From Mixophyes australis (lineage: Eukaryota; Chordata; Amphibia; Anura; Limnodynastidae), in assembly GCA_036250195.1 (NCBI GenBank), contig JAVHZZ010000008.1:12611434-12675433 (forward strand): a DNA stretch of 64,000 nucleotides. Direction: 5' to 3'. A program made the translations under genes and the position numbers. The notes beneath the pieces were generated by a model. That model was given only the letters and a program-made list of their open reading frames with translations, was not told the DNA's origin and made no database searches. This document shows, piece after piece, positions 22,880-33,617 of the stretch; the first letter of the stretch is position 1; each line of letters opens with the position of its first letter.

Positions 22880-23880
22880 TGTGGCAGTTTTAAAAGATGC
22901 AAACCCAGTGTCGGACTGGAAAATGGAGAGTCCACCGGGAAGATACAATGGTAGCGGTCCACCAGAGGGGGTGTGGCCAGCCATCAGAGAGCGTGACAAG
23001 AGGGGGGCGTGGTCAGTCCACAGAGGACATAGTGCATTGTGTAGTATATAAGAATAGAGTGTATATACAGAATGCACAGTCAGAAACGAAACCTAAAATC
23101 AGGACCACCAGAATAAGAACGTGTTGCAGACTGTCCTGTGCTTTCCTATCTGTTCTTGCAGATTTCCCTACCTGCTGCTACAGGTGTCCTAAATTCTGTC
23201 TCTGCCTGGAACCTGGAAAGTTGGGGCCCTGTTTGTAAAATATGACAGTTAGAAGAAATATGGAGAACCTAGCAATGAGTGAAACCTTTAGGCACCCCCA
23301 ACCAACCCGGACGTTAAAGTAATAGCACCCTTGTTTAATAATTGGGCCACCTTCTCTGCAGCCAACCACATTAAATTAACAGTATTAAACTTTCAATTAA
23401 TAGACAAACAGTGTTTACCCCTAAGCAGCCCCAACATTCAATTAGTATGCACGTTTAATAAATAGACCTATTTACCCCCAATCAACCATGACTTTAAATT
23501 CACATTTAATAAATAAACATATTCCCTTCCAAACCAGCCATGACATTAAATTGATCATATTTACATTTAATAAATCACACCTATTTCTCCCCAACGTGCC
23601 ATATCAAATTAATAATATTAAATAAATAAACCTATTTATCTCCCTAAACAGCCCGATATTAAATGATTAGTAGTAACATTTAATTATTACCCCTCCTTTT
23701 TCGCCAAACTCAGCCCCACATTGAATTATTAGCCCCCAGTCCACCCCAGCATTAAATATGTCCATTAATCCACTTTAAATTAATAGCCCCCACCATCAAC
23801 CACCAATAAATTAATATCAAAGTAATATTAAAGTAGCCCATGCCCTAAACTACATTACATTAAAATCACCCCTCTCATCC
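22880..23880 (-). repeat. Composite dispersed repeat, copy 3 (inverted)
   Basis: Read on the minus strand it repeats the order seen at 9.55-10.09 kb. 'gcagactgtcctgtgctttc' and 'cctatctgttcttgc' (23127-23162) are complements of landmarks in copy 1. From 23.29 to 23.87 kb there are seven or more degenerate 'tttaataaataaacctattt' / 'ccccaa' units of about 60-75 bp, making this the longest internal array of the three copies. Confidence 0.55.
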
Positions 23881-25544
23881 ACATGATACCATGCCCTTCA
23901 CCCCATTCATTCTATTTACTGGATCCTTTATATTAACCCATGGGATTGGTGTGTGGGAGAGATGTTGTATCCTGGTGGGACATCCAGTACTGTCTCAGTG
24001 ATATCTAGGTCACATCTTCTTCTCCTAACTAGATGTGAGATGACATTTACATGGGAAATGCTTTGGCGCAGGAAGATGAAGTGTTGCTCTGACCGGGGTA
24101 TAAGTGATGTGTAAGTCAGAGGGTGTTTTGTACAAGTCTCTCTGTTCCCCCAGCCGCACCTCTCTGCCTAAGAATGTTATCAAAGCCAAAATATTCTTCT
24201 TTCCTCTAATTTATTTAGCATTTATTTATTTTTAAAACAGGATTCTATTAACGTTTTTGCAAGTTTATGATGAGTCATTATTGAAAACCTAAGAGGAACA
24301 TTTACCTACTATTTATTAAACTTATGTACCCAATGTCGTAAAAATGTATATTACGTTAGGAGATAGTCACCCGGGGATTGAGTGGTAGGAGGGCGCTATA
24401 GGAAAGTGGTTATGGGTTTGGATAACAAAGTGTTAATGGAAAACTGTGTAAATGAATGATCTGTATAAACAGACAGCAAATGCAGAGTACACCGTGTGCT
24501 CTATCCATCTGTTCTCTGCATGTCCTTGATTCTGAGTGTAGGTACAAAAGTGGCCTATTTGAAGCTGAAGTGAGCACATTTCTGATTGCGCCTAAAAGCC
24601 TGTGTGTCCAAAAAGCTGTTGTATGAAAGATGGTCCTGCAAACACATGAATGCTGTTCTACCCTCTGTATTATGTCAGGGGTCCCTCCCCTGTGACCAGC
24701 CTGCCAATCAACACTAGGGAGGGGCGGGGACAATGTCAGCGGGACCCTGCGGGGATTTACCCCGTTCAGCGGTTTGGCCAGTCCAACCCCACGCAAACGC
24801 AGTTTGTCGCTGGTTTGCAACTGAAGTCAGGCAAAAATCGCTTAATTTTAATTTAGCAATTTATAATGAGTCCAATTTTGTCTATGATGTACTTTTGTGC
24901 ATCCCATAAGCCTTGTGCACGTTTACTTGATGATGATGATGATGATGATGATGATGACCGTCACATCTGTTTTCTGGACGCATCGGTGTGCTATATTTAA
25001 AGATGTACATACAGTGTCATAAGATTTGTGTCTAAACAAAGTCACAAATTTTAGCGAACAAATCTAAATCACATTTCTGTCTTGGCATTACGCTTAAAGC
25101 GCAGGCAATTTGACCAATATTGGCAATGATAACCAAATAAATAAATGGCCTTTTTGTGAAGTTTTCTTTACAGTTTTGCAAACCACCGCTTGATACTTTG
25201 CACGGTGCATGGATTCCAGGCCACAAAACTGACATTGCAGTTTTTATATTAAATGCACGGTTATAAAACGCACACAATTGAAATTTCTGTACATATACAT
25301 TGTATAGTTAGCTAAACCTTTTGTATCCTAGGAAACATACTGTAACAGAAGTTTGCGGTGAGGAAAGTTTAAGGGAAGTCCTGCACTACACTGACACAAA
25401 ATATCACTGATCTTCTCTTTGCTTCCCACTTAGAACCAGTCTACATATTATGTCATATAAAGCTCACAACGCTCTCCAAGGTCCTGAACAGAGATGAGTA
25501 ACGTTGTGGAAACATTTTGTGTTAATCGAACTTGTGAATTTTTT
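23881..25544. other. Spacer, no gene seen; holds a (GAT)n microsatellite
   Basis: (GAT)n lies at about 24930-24957. A 136-codon antisense ORF at 24410-24820 crosses a sequence with 'ccctgcggggattta' and shows no conserved motif. Nothing else was recognised. Confidence 0.4.
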
Positions 25545-25830
25545 GCAAAGCTGTGAAGTTACAGCAAATTCCACTTTTGCTTCTCCATTCCTGCAGAATA
25601 TCCATATCATACTGTATATCATATTTCTCAACACTTGTAGCCTATGATCATAGCTGGAAACAATGCAGTGTAACCAGAGAGATTGTCCCCTTGATCTTGC
25701 TTTTGCACAATGCATCTGGATTTATGGTCCAATGTCTCAATGTGAAGACGGTCAGTTTGCAAATGGGCTCAGAGTTTGGCTTGACAAATTGATGCACACT
25801 TTTCATTTGCACACAGTTAAATCACAATTT
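25545..25830 (+). repeat. Dispersed direct duplication, copy 1
   Basis: About 290 bp recur at 28172-28480. Shared landmarks in order: 'gctgtgaagttacagcaaat', 'cagaatatccatatcatact', 'gcatctggatttatgg', 'gtctcaatgtgaa' and 'tttgcaaatgggct'. The copies differ by substitutions and by a 20-30-bp insertion in copy 2. Each copy is followed by the start of a CCTGATTCA-type MITE. Confidence 0.8.
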
Positions 25831-25910
25831 TTTTTTTCTCTCTAGGTCTAGTGGTGGTCTTATCTTGGAATCATAAATGGAATCCATTTATGTATGTAAA
25901 TGCACACATA

Positions 25911-26587
25911 GGGCCTGATTCAGGTCTTAATGCAACTTGCATGCAACTTGTGTTTTCAAAAAGTGCACTGAACCTGGACATAGCTCCAATAATATACATA
26001 GTTCTGACCATCACTATCAGTCGGCACTTAGACCAGCCTTGTGGTTGGTGCAAATGTTACGGCTGAAACAAAGAATACTTATGGGCAGCACAGTGGTTCA
26101 GTGGTTAGCACTTCTGCCTCACAGCACTGGGGTCATGAGTTCAATTCTCGACCACGGCCTTATCTGTGTAGAGTTTGTAGGTTTTTCCTGTGTTTGCGTG
26201 GGTTTCCTCCGGGTGCTCCGGTTTCCTCCCACACTCCAAAAACATACTGGTAGGTTAATTGGCTGCTATCAAAATAGACCCTAGTCTCTGTCTGTGTGTG
26301 TGTGTTAGGGAATTTAGACTGTAAGCTCCAATGGGGGCAGGGACTGATGTGAGGGAGTTCTCTGTACAGAGCTGCGGAATTAGTGGCGCTATATAAATAA
26401 ATTGTAATAATAATAATAATAATAGTAATACATATGAGAGACACAGGACTTGAATTGGCCACATCTGCATCGAACCGCCTTCGGCGAGCCCTGTACATTG
26501 CCTACGTTATTCCACCCCTTGCATGTATTTGCGTCCCACAAGATAGGGCACTGAAATGTACTAACGTCCGAACATGAATCAGGACCA
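25911..26587. mobile_element. CCTGATTCA-type MITE interrupted by a SINE
   Basis: The left end GGGCCTGATTCAGG begins at 25911. The right end 'catgaatcaggacca' finishes near 26587 as its decayed complement. The interior has 'catcactatcagtcggcact' and 'gtacattgcctacgt', also present at 38.48-38.65 kb. SINE copy E sits at 26083-26430, so the MITE is older than the SINE insertion. Confidence 0.65.
26083..26430 (+). mobile_element. tRNA-derived SINE, copy E
   Basis: Full-length copy from 'ggcagcacagtggttcagtg' to 'gcgctatataaataaattg' plus (AAT)n. Its tail is (AAT)n, while most other copies end in (GAT)n. ORFs of 70-136 codons on both strands here come from the SINE. Confidence 0.92.
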
Positions 26588-26689
26588 TAGGGTCTGAAGG
26601 AAACTTGAGTGTAAAAATGCACCAATTGTGCATGTGCAAAGATGCGTTGCCAGTTGCACGCATCTTGTATGTACAACCTTAAATCTTGG

Positions 26690-26965
26690 GGATGCAGGGG
26701 AGAGCTAGTAAATTTAAGGCCTCGTTGCAAGACTCGACTCAGCAGCCTATTTTTAAGGATGATAGATAGGGAGCCTGACGAGCAGGGGAGGGCTGGCAAC
26801 TTTTAGCCCAGGAGTCAAGACTCAACTCAGCAGCCTATTAGGAATATTTTAAAGGGGAAAAAATTCAGGTGGCCCAGTGATACAGCCCAAGGTAGTCCAC
26901 TATGGGACTGGCCCGGGGAAGGGGGGGAGGCAGATGCCCCCTTGCCATCCAGCTCAGCAAGCCCC
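26690..26965 (+). repeat. Dispersed repeat ('cagcctatt' family), copy 1
   Basis: Landmarks: 'caggggagggctggcaactt', 'actcagcagcctatt', 'ggcccagtgatacagcccaa' and 'ccactatgggactggccc'. The same order occurs at 56.36-56.53 kb and, inverted, at 63.54-63.72 kb. There is an internal duplication: 'agactc(g/a)actcagcagcc' appears twice. Type of element unknown. Confidence 0.5.
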
Positions 26966-27290
26966 TGTACAGATGCATCCAGAGCAAGATGCTTAAATCA
27001 TCAACTCCAAAACTTGCACACAATTTATGTCAGTGCAAAGTGTATGTCTAATAGCTAATGCATGCCATGATCAATGTAGCTCAAAAATAGAAGCATCTGA
27101 AGGGGTGTGCTTAGCTTGTATCTGCAGACCCCTACTGTACTGCACTTGTACCTGCCTCTCCCGAGCCAGCGGGAATTAATGACCTAATAGGTTGGCGGGC
27201 ACATATTTGAATGTGATCACCTCACATTGAATCCCATCAGTCTCTCTTGAAGCAAGACCCCTCTCGGATTCAGTTTTTGTTGGCTTTATT

Positions 27291-27658
27291 GGCTTCCCAA
27301 ATCCAGTCCTCATGGCCCTCTAAGACTGGGTACACACTACAGGTTTTTCACCCGATTATCGGGCCAATCATGACATAAACATGTAAAAACATGTAAAAAG
27401 ATGTAAATTGTGTAAAACATTAATAGTGTGTACATAGGAATCGGCATGCTGATCGGGACTTTCAGTCTTTGGTAAAATCGTTAACGATACTGCATCGGGA
27501 GAAATGTTCTCCAGTGTGTGCCCAGCCTAACAGTGCAGGTTTTCGCGATCTCCCTGCTGGAGCACAGGTGAAGCATTTGTAATATCAAATTATTTAACCT
27601 GAGACCTGGAAAACCTGTACTGCTAGAGGGCCATGAGGACTGAATTTGGGAAACACTG
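27291..27658. mobile_element. Outer MITE with 28-bp inverted repeats (hAT-like)
   Basis: The 28 bases at 27295-27322 (TCCCAAATCCAGTCC start) and their complement at 27624-27651 differ at one position. The right end continues to 'gggaaacactg', reminiscent of hAT-type CAGTG termini. The element contains a second one (27326-27525). It has no coding capacity. Confidence 0.65.
27326..27525. mobile_element. Inner MITE nested in the outer element
   Basis: The left end CTGGGTACACACT and the right end AGTGTGTGCCCAG are complementary at 12 of 13 positions. Flanks 'tctaaga' and 'cctaaca' may be a decayed target duplication. The body has (ACATGTAAAA)-like short repeats at 27378-27402. It lies just inside the left inverted repeat of the outer element, so it inserted later. 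Confidence 0.6.
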
Positions 27659-28171
27659 TCCAATTTCTGAGTCTAAATCTTTCACTTCTGCAGTGTATAC
27701 AATGCTGATCTATCAGATAGTGTAGCCTAAAATCATGCACAATTTTGTTGAAAAGTCAGATTGTATTTCTTTATATCTTCTCTCTTATTGTTGCAGGGAA
27801 TACTCCTTCCAAGAACATGAAAATGTGTGAAATAAAGTAAATATTCGGCTATTGGTAAAAGTCAACTTGTCATTGCCATAGTCAGCAATTTTCATTTGGA
27901 TCTATTCACTGCAATACGTTGGTTCTCAGTGTGAAACTGGTACAAAGTGACAATCATTTGTGAGTCCTCATTTACTTTCCACAATTTGCACTCACTAATG
28001 TGTGTGATTTGTTTGTCATTTTGCTATAGCAGATATTACATACAATACAAATCACCATGTCTTCAATCAGTACATTTTGTAAATGTTAATTATGCACTTG
28101 CTGCCAATATATGCTATTTACATGAATTCTGTGTGAGTTGAACCTCATGGTGGAACAGGTTTTTTTTATAC

Positions 28172-28480
28172 AGAGCTGTGAAGTTACAGCAAATTCCACT
28201 TTTGTTTCTGCGTTCCGCAGAATATCCATATCATACTGTATTTCATATTTCATTTGTAGACTATGATCAGAGCCCGGAAGGGGATGTCTAGGTTACAGTG
28301 TAGATGCATTGCAGTGTAACTAGTGAGATTGCCCGCTTTGGATGTCATTAATCTGTTTTTTGCACAAAGCATCTGGATTTATGGGCCATTATGGTGTCTC
28401 AATGTGAATATGGTGGGTTTGCAAATGGGCTAAGAGTTTGGTTTGGCAAATGTAAGGTTGCCTTTCATTTAAACATAATT
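28172..28480 (+). repeat. Dispersed direct duplication, copy 2
   Basis: Partner of 25545-25830, same orientation, about 2.63 kb downstream. It carries extra bases at 'aaggggatgtctaggttacag' and 'gatgtcattaatctg', absent from copy 1. Confidence 0.8.
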
Positions 28481-28559
28481 GACCTGATTCATTATGGCTA
28501 TTCCTACGTTAGGTGCGAAAACACCATAAAATAAGTTTAATAAGTTTAATAAACCCCCT

Positions 28560-28774
28560 ACATCAGTGGTGAAAGTGGAGGTATATGGAGGGATGTCATA
28601 CCGCCACTTCTCCTACTGCCTTCATTGTAACACTATCACATTACAGTCACTTACATGGTATATATATATAGTGGTGGAAGTGGGGTGTACACTGGGTTTG
28701 TCATACCGCCACTTCTCCTATATATATATCTATATAAATATATGTCTCTCTCCCTCTCTCTCTTTCTCTACATA

Positions 28775-28817
<43 letters not shown>

Positions 28818-28870
28818 CTATATATATCTATACACATATAGTGCTGGAAGTGGGGGGTATACGGGGTATG

Positions 28871-28917
<47 letters not shown>

Positions 28918-28931
28918 GATTCTGGTCACTT

Positions 28932-28967
<36 letters not shown>

Positions 28968-29403
28968 TAGTGGCGTGTTTTAGTCTGTCTGTGTGTGGAA
29001 AAAATAAAACCAAGCTGCAGCGTCATCTGTTGGGCGGAGTGGTGTGTGTGGAAAAAAAAATTCAGAAAGGGCTGAAATTTGGTATACTAAGATGTTTTTA
29101 ATTTGTTAATTTAATTTGTTAATTGTTAAAAGTGTTAATAAAGATTTAAAAAAATATATATATATTTCTTGAAGGAGAAGTGACAGTTGGGAGTGGTTGG
29201 TGGTTGCCGGGGGTGACAGTTGGGAGTGGTTGGTGGTTGCCGGGGGTGACAGTTGGGAGTGGTTGGTGGTTGCCGGGGGTGACAGTGGGGAGTGGTTGGT
29301 AGTTGAGGCCTGGGCTATGGCCCAAATGCATGACAAGAACCTTTTTAACACCTTAAGTAGCTTGATTTGACTAGAATGCATGAGTATCATGCATGGGTTA
29401 ACT

Positions 29404-29449
<46 letters not shown>

Positions 29450-29560
29450 GTGGTGGAAGTGGGGTGTATACGGGGTATGTCATACTGCCACTTCTCCTAC
29501 TGCCTTCATTGTAACACTATTACATCCCATCCACTTACATTCCAGCTACATTTTTCATAC
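28560..29560. repeat. Composite TA-rich repeat with a recurring 'gtggtggaagtgg' module
   Basis: The module begins 'gtggtgraagtggggtrta', continues 'gtcataccgccacttctcct' and, in full copies, 'actgccttcattgtaacact'. Full copies lie at about 28567-28650 and 29449-29530; shortened ones at about 28671-28720 and 28840-28875. They are separated by (TA)n runs near 28766-28812, 28873-28912, 28938-28964 and 29405-29445. The long YIYIYI reading frames are translated TA runs and not genes. Confidence 0.7.
29178..29307. repeat. 33-bp minisatellite, about four units
   Basis: The unit is GTGACAGTTGGGAGTGGTTG plus GTGGTTGCCGGGG. The first three copies are nearly identical and the last is diverged. 33 bp is a multiple of three, so one antisense frame stays open, but the array sits inside the composite repeat and is not a gene. 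Confidence 0.9.
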
Positions 29561-29599
29561 TGTCACTTTTAAATTTCCACTTTGACCCCTGAACTACGT

Positions 29600-30360
29600 A
29601 GGTTACACAACATTGTTTTGCTCCAATACTAAACTATATCTATATTACTGTTTATTTTGTATAAATGGTTCTCTAGGATGTGATGTGCATAGGTGCAGTT
29701 ATGAAGGGAGCAAGTGGCTGTTTCCAAATATGTTTTTCCTCATATGACTCCTAGGAGTCAGGCCCACACTATATCTACAATAGCAGCTACTGATAAAGAT
29801 GTGCTAATTGCACCAAATACTCTGGTGGATTCAGCAAACACTGTGATACCGCACACTTCAAATCTGGAAAGCCACACCCTGGGAACTACAGGTAATTAAA
29901 TGATATGGTCAATCAAAAGTATATTTTTAGTCTAGATCTAGTGAGCCAGATTAGGCTGGTACCAGCAAAACTGAGGGGGAAGGGGGGCCACGTCAGAGAC
30001 ATCCTCCATCTTGTGGTTGGCCCCCATAATGCCTAGCTTCATCCATTACCACAAAGACTGCTGATTGTTCATAGAGAAAGGAAAAGATTATTTATTTTAT
30101 TTGATCTACTGTATGTAGAAATATATAAATGTGTTTAAATCTGCTGTGCTATTTAAATAACTGTTGCCAAAACACTCAAAAGCAGTAAATATTGATTTAG
30201 ATTAGGAGTAAAATTTTGGTGAGTAGCATTGTTTATAAGTAGAAAGTTGTAATTATATGATATTTGTTGCTAATCATTATTTGCCTCCAAAACAAACATT
30301 TTAGTAATGTTACTGAATAATAAATTTGACGTTAGTTAATTTTTGGTGCCTTACTTGTAT
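29600..30360. other. Spacer, no convincing gene
   Basis: A 61-codon ORF at 29714-29899 is preceded by 'ttctctag' (29670s) and followed at once by 'acaggtaatt', so it could formally be an exon. The peptide has no recognised domain and its composition is unremarkable, so I do not call a gene. Confidence 0.3.
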
Positions 30361-30399
30361 TGGAGACCCAGGGATTCTTTGTCCCATTGGTGTGTTGTG

Positions 30400-30730
30400 A
30401 ACTAAAGAAGAGCATCCGGAGACCAGGTACGAACCGCACTGCACTCTAATAACACCTACTAATAGGAGTGTTACACTAGTATAACAGAAAAACCTGCCCT
30501 TGCCATAGTACCAACCAACCCTAGGCTGGTCAGCACGAAGCTGACTTTCCTAGGCGGATTGGGACCGCAAAAATAAAGCGTACCCCCATAGGAAAAATCC
30601 AGTCCATGCTGAAAGCACTAGGGCTATATTCCCATATCCCTGGGCAGCGAGTGAGGGATAATAAATTTATAGCGATAGAGCTTAATTTTCCATGGCACTA
30701 CTGATCCCAGCATGCCCTGGTCTCCTTAGA
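30400..30730. repeat. Possible dispersed repeat, family unknown
   Basis: The stretch is less AT-rich than its flanks and includes 'ccctaggctggtcagcacga', 'aataaagcgtacccccatag' and 'cagcatgccctggtctcc'. The wording resembles frog interspersed repeats, but no termini were found. Confidence 0.25.
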
Positions 30731-32590
30731 GTTAACGGGAATGATGACATTTGTAAGACTGGCGTAGTTTTGCGCAATTGCATTCAACTCTGCATAAGTC
30801 TCAACGTGTGGAATCCCATCTAGATAGAAAAAATAAACTGTTATGACCTGCGGGCCATTCACCATGAGTTGATTGTATTTTTAGCACAGAAATGTTAGAA
30901 CTGAAATTAGAAATTAGTTCTTGATTCATTACAACATTTAAACCTCTCCATAAATTAGGGGGAGGGCAGAGCTATTACCGTCATCAAGTATACGCGGATA
31001 ATCAACCTCTCCTCCCACACGAGCAGAATAAAGATAGAGCCTGCGTAACGCATCACTTGCACTATCCATTTTCTGAATGGTATTGTGCAATCAATATTAT
31101 AATTATATTATACAAAATAACAAATAACAACCACATTACCTGATGGGACATAATTGCGTGTTTAACTGAACACAAGTGTCAGATAAGATCTTTATCATAC
31201 AAGTAAGAAAATTGCACGGCACTCACACAATATAAACATAATAAGCCCTTATTAGTCTGGGGAAAATGTTCTGTCATTCCAAGAAGGTCATCTTAGCCGT
31301 GTACATATATACACACCATGGACGTATTAAACCAGACCTAGGTTAATAATGTATTTTTCTTCGGGAAGTAGAGAAAATCCGATGAGTGTATTAATTACAT
31401 GTACTGTTCGTTTTAGTATAATAATGATTGCTCAGGACCAGGGGGTGACGTGATTTCTGCGCCTTCTCACAATTATTTTTTAAGCCATGGAAATGTTTGT
31501 AAGAAAAAAAAAAAGTAGATATCTTTATCTGGAGAAGAAAAGAATTTGTGATTAAAAACTACATTTGAAAGTTCTGGAGATAAAATAATAATTGTTGATT
31601 CTTTTGGCTTATTCTTTTTATTTTTTTTTGCGTTGCAATTATAGCTGTATTTCTTGAAAAAAATATATATTCAAATTCATTTTGCTGCTGTCAACTCCGA
31701 CTAATTATCTCAGACTCGAGGTTTGCTCCACTCTTACTGATGGCTCCCAAAACAGGGCTGACCTGTAGAATTCGCCAGCTACAAGACAGGAGAAAATAAC
31801 AGTTTGCAGAGATGGAACAAAGTAACACGTTGAAGAATTATTTTTTTTTCTATTTAATTACTCAATTAGAATAGTTATATGTCAGGGCAATAGAATGTAA
31901 CAGTTAAATTATCTTTGTGACTTAAATAAATAGCACTGTTTTATGGGATCTACTATTGTTTGTTAGTGCGCAGTCTATTCATTCTCTAGTAACATAAACG
32001 AGGCACAATTGATTGAACCAATATTCCATTTACTACTTAAGTAAAAATCGATCCCAGAAGATAAATTAATGGTGATCAAGTCTTCATTTGTTCCAACCAA
32101 ATGTCTTGCATGCATCCACCCAACTCAACAGAAGCTTGGCTCGTTGGCAGTCTTGTTGGTGGCCAACGCATTGCCGGTCATAAAAACGTCTTCCAAACTC
32201 ATCCAGCTCCATGATGACCTCGTCTGTTCACTCACAACAAACTGCCCGTGGGACTGATCAGGAACAAGCTGGGTTAAGGTGAGCACAGGTAAGGTGTGAT
32301 AGACATAATGAAGTGAGACTGAATTTTACTTATAACATTCTACCCAATACTGAAAATTAATTTATCCACTAGAATTATCCATTTAAAACCTAGCGAAGTG
32401 GCAATAAGTAAATAAACCAGTAATGTTATTCTTATCTTTGCTTGTCCTGCAAATGACAATTGAACAATGACCCTCCCCTGTTATTGGAAAAAACCTCCAT
32501 ACATACCATGCCAGGATCTGCGTCCAAAGACATCAACAAGTATAAATGAGACCACCAACAAGGTGGAAGCCCTGTAGGCTTCCAATGTTA
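30731..32590. other. AT-rich spacer, no gene seen
   Basis: AT-rich sequence with A and T runs near 31.5, 31.62 and 31.84 kb. No ORF with a recognisable domain and no transposon landmark. Confidence 0.45.
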
Positions 32591-32785
32591 ATCTTCTCTT
32601 ATTGGGCAGCAGCTTAACGGATGCAAATTGCAGAAAATAGAGAATGGATGTAGCAGCAATATAGTGTATAACAAACAGGAACCTTTAATAGACGTTAAAA
32701 AATGCACACCCTTAAAATCAAACCTGAACATTCTTATCTGGCGTACGTGGTGTAGAGTCCGAAACCTTCAAGCCTCTTTTCATAT

Positions 32786-33112
32786 GGGGCAGCATGGTGG
32801 CCTAGTGGTTAGCACTTCTGCCTCACAGCGCTGGGGTCATGAGTTCAATTCCTGACCATGGCCTTATCTGTGAGGAGTTTGTATGTTCTCCCTGTGTTTG
32901 TGTGAGTTTCCTCCCACACTCCAAAAACATACTAGTAAGTTAATTGGCTGCTATCAAAATTGACCCTAGTCTCTCTCAGTCTGTGTGTATGTTGGAGAAT
33001 TTGAACTGTAAGCTCCATCCAATGGGGCAGGGACTGATGTGAGTGAGTTCTCTGTACAGCGCTGCGGAATTAGTGGCGCTATATAAATTAATGCTGATGA
33101 TGATGATATGAT
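32786..33112 (+). mobile_element. tRNA-derived SINE, copy F
   Basis: Copy from 'ggggcagcatggtggcctag' to 'gcgctatataaattaat' with an irregular (GAT)n tail. It lacks the usual 'cctccgggtgctccggttt' part of the body and has an extra 'catc' in 'aagctccatccaatggggca'. Confidence 0.9.
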
Positions 33113-33164
33113 GACTACCACTCCAATAGATGATGTGTAGTTCAGAGTCATTCAAGACAGTCTT

Positions 33165-33215
33165 TCAGTAGGATCAACACATTTTGTCCTTTGAACAACT
33201 TCCTCAGAAAGATAT
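33165..33215 (-). ncRNA. Hammerhead-like relic with CpG decay
   Basis: On the minus strand CTGAGGA lies at 33207-33201. GGAC then AAAATGTGTT follow, ending at 33176. Compared with the PLE-type GACGAAACGCGTT, each difference in this tract can be read as a CpG transition (CG to TG or CA). Stem II is short and helix I poor, so this is a dead copy. Confidence 0.45.
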
Positions 33216-33617
33216 TTAAGCTAGTCTTGAAGTTCTCAGACGCTATGTCAGTACTCAGCCTATCTCCACTATCTCCATTTTATTCCTTTAATAACTTGTT
33301 TATGTTCATAGGAAAACACAAATTCTCCTTAGACCCTCCAACATTCTAAGCTAAAAATTGCTCCTTCACGAAAGGCAACATCTTACTCTGCAAATTTGAG
33401 GCAGTGGTGTCAATCTCACTGCAGCAGATATAAGACCGGAATACTTGATTATGTACTGTTGTGTATGACTTCTGTTTTTATTGTTTTTGAAGGCCATGAT
33501 TTACAAGTAGGTAAAACTGGTAAGAATGACTGATACAGTATACATAACTACAATTAGGTCTTATTTACAGTTATTACAGTGGACGGTGCACTATAACCAA
33601 GAAGTAGGTGAATACAT

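Larger units (their letters stand above)
32600..33240 (-). mobile_element. Probable PLE terminal-repeat relic, split by SINE copy F
   Basis: The minus strand carries a hammerhead-like core at 33173-33212. The sequence on both sides of the SINE (32600-32785 and 33113-33240) is not otherwise assigned and is taken as one relic. Without a PLE ORF here, the assignment depends on the ribozyme motif. Confidence 0.35.

Noticed and set aside
24410..24820. 136-codon antisense ORF
   Set aside because: No recognisable domain; composition looks random and other ORFs overlap it on the opposite strand.
28655..28918. Open frames rich in Y and I around 28.6-29.5 kb
   Set aside because: They are translated (TA)n runs.
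29714..29899. Possible exon with AG before and GTAATT after
   Set aside because: Splice-like dinucleotides are common by chance and the 61-residue peptide matches nothing I recognise.
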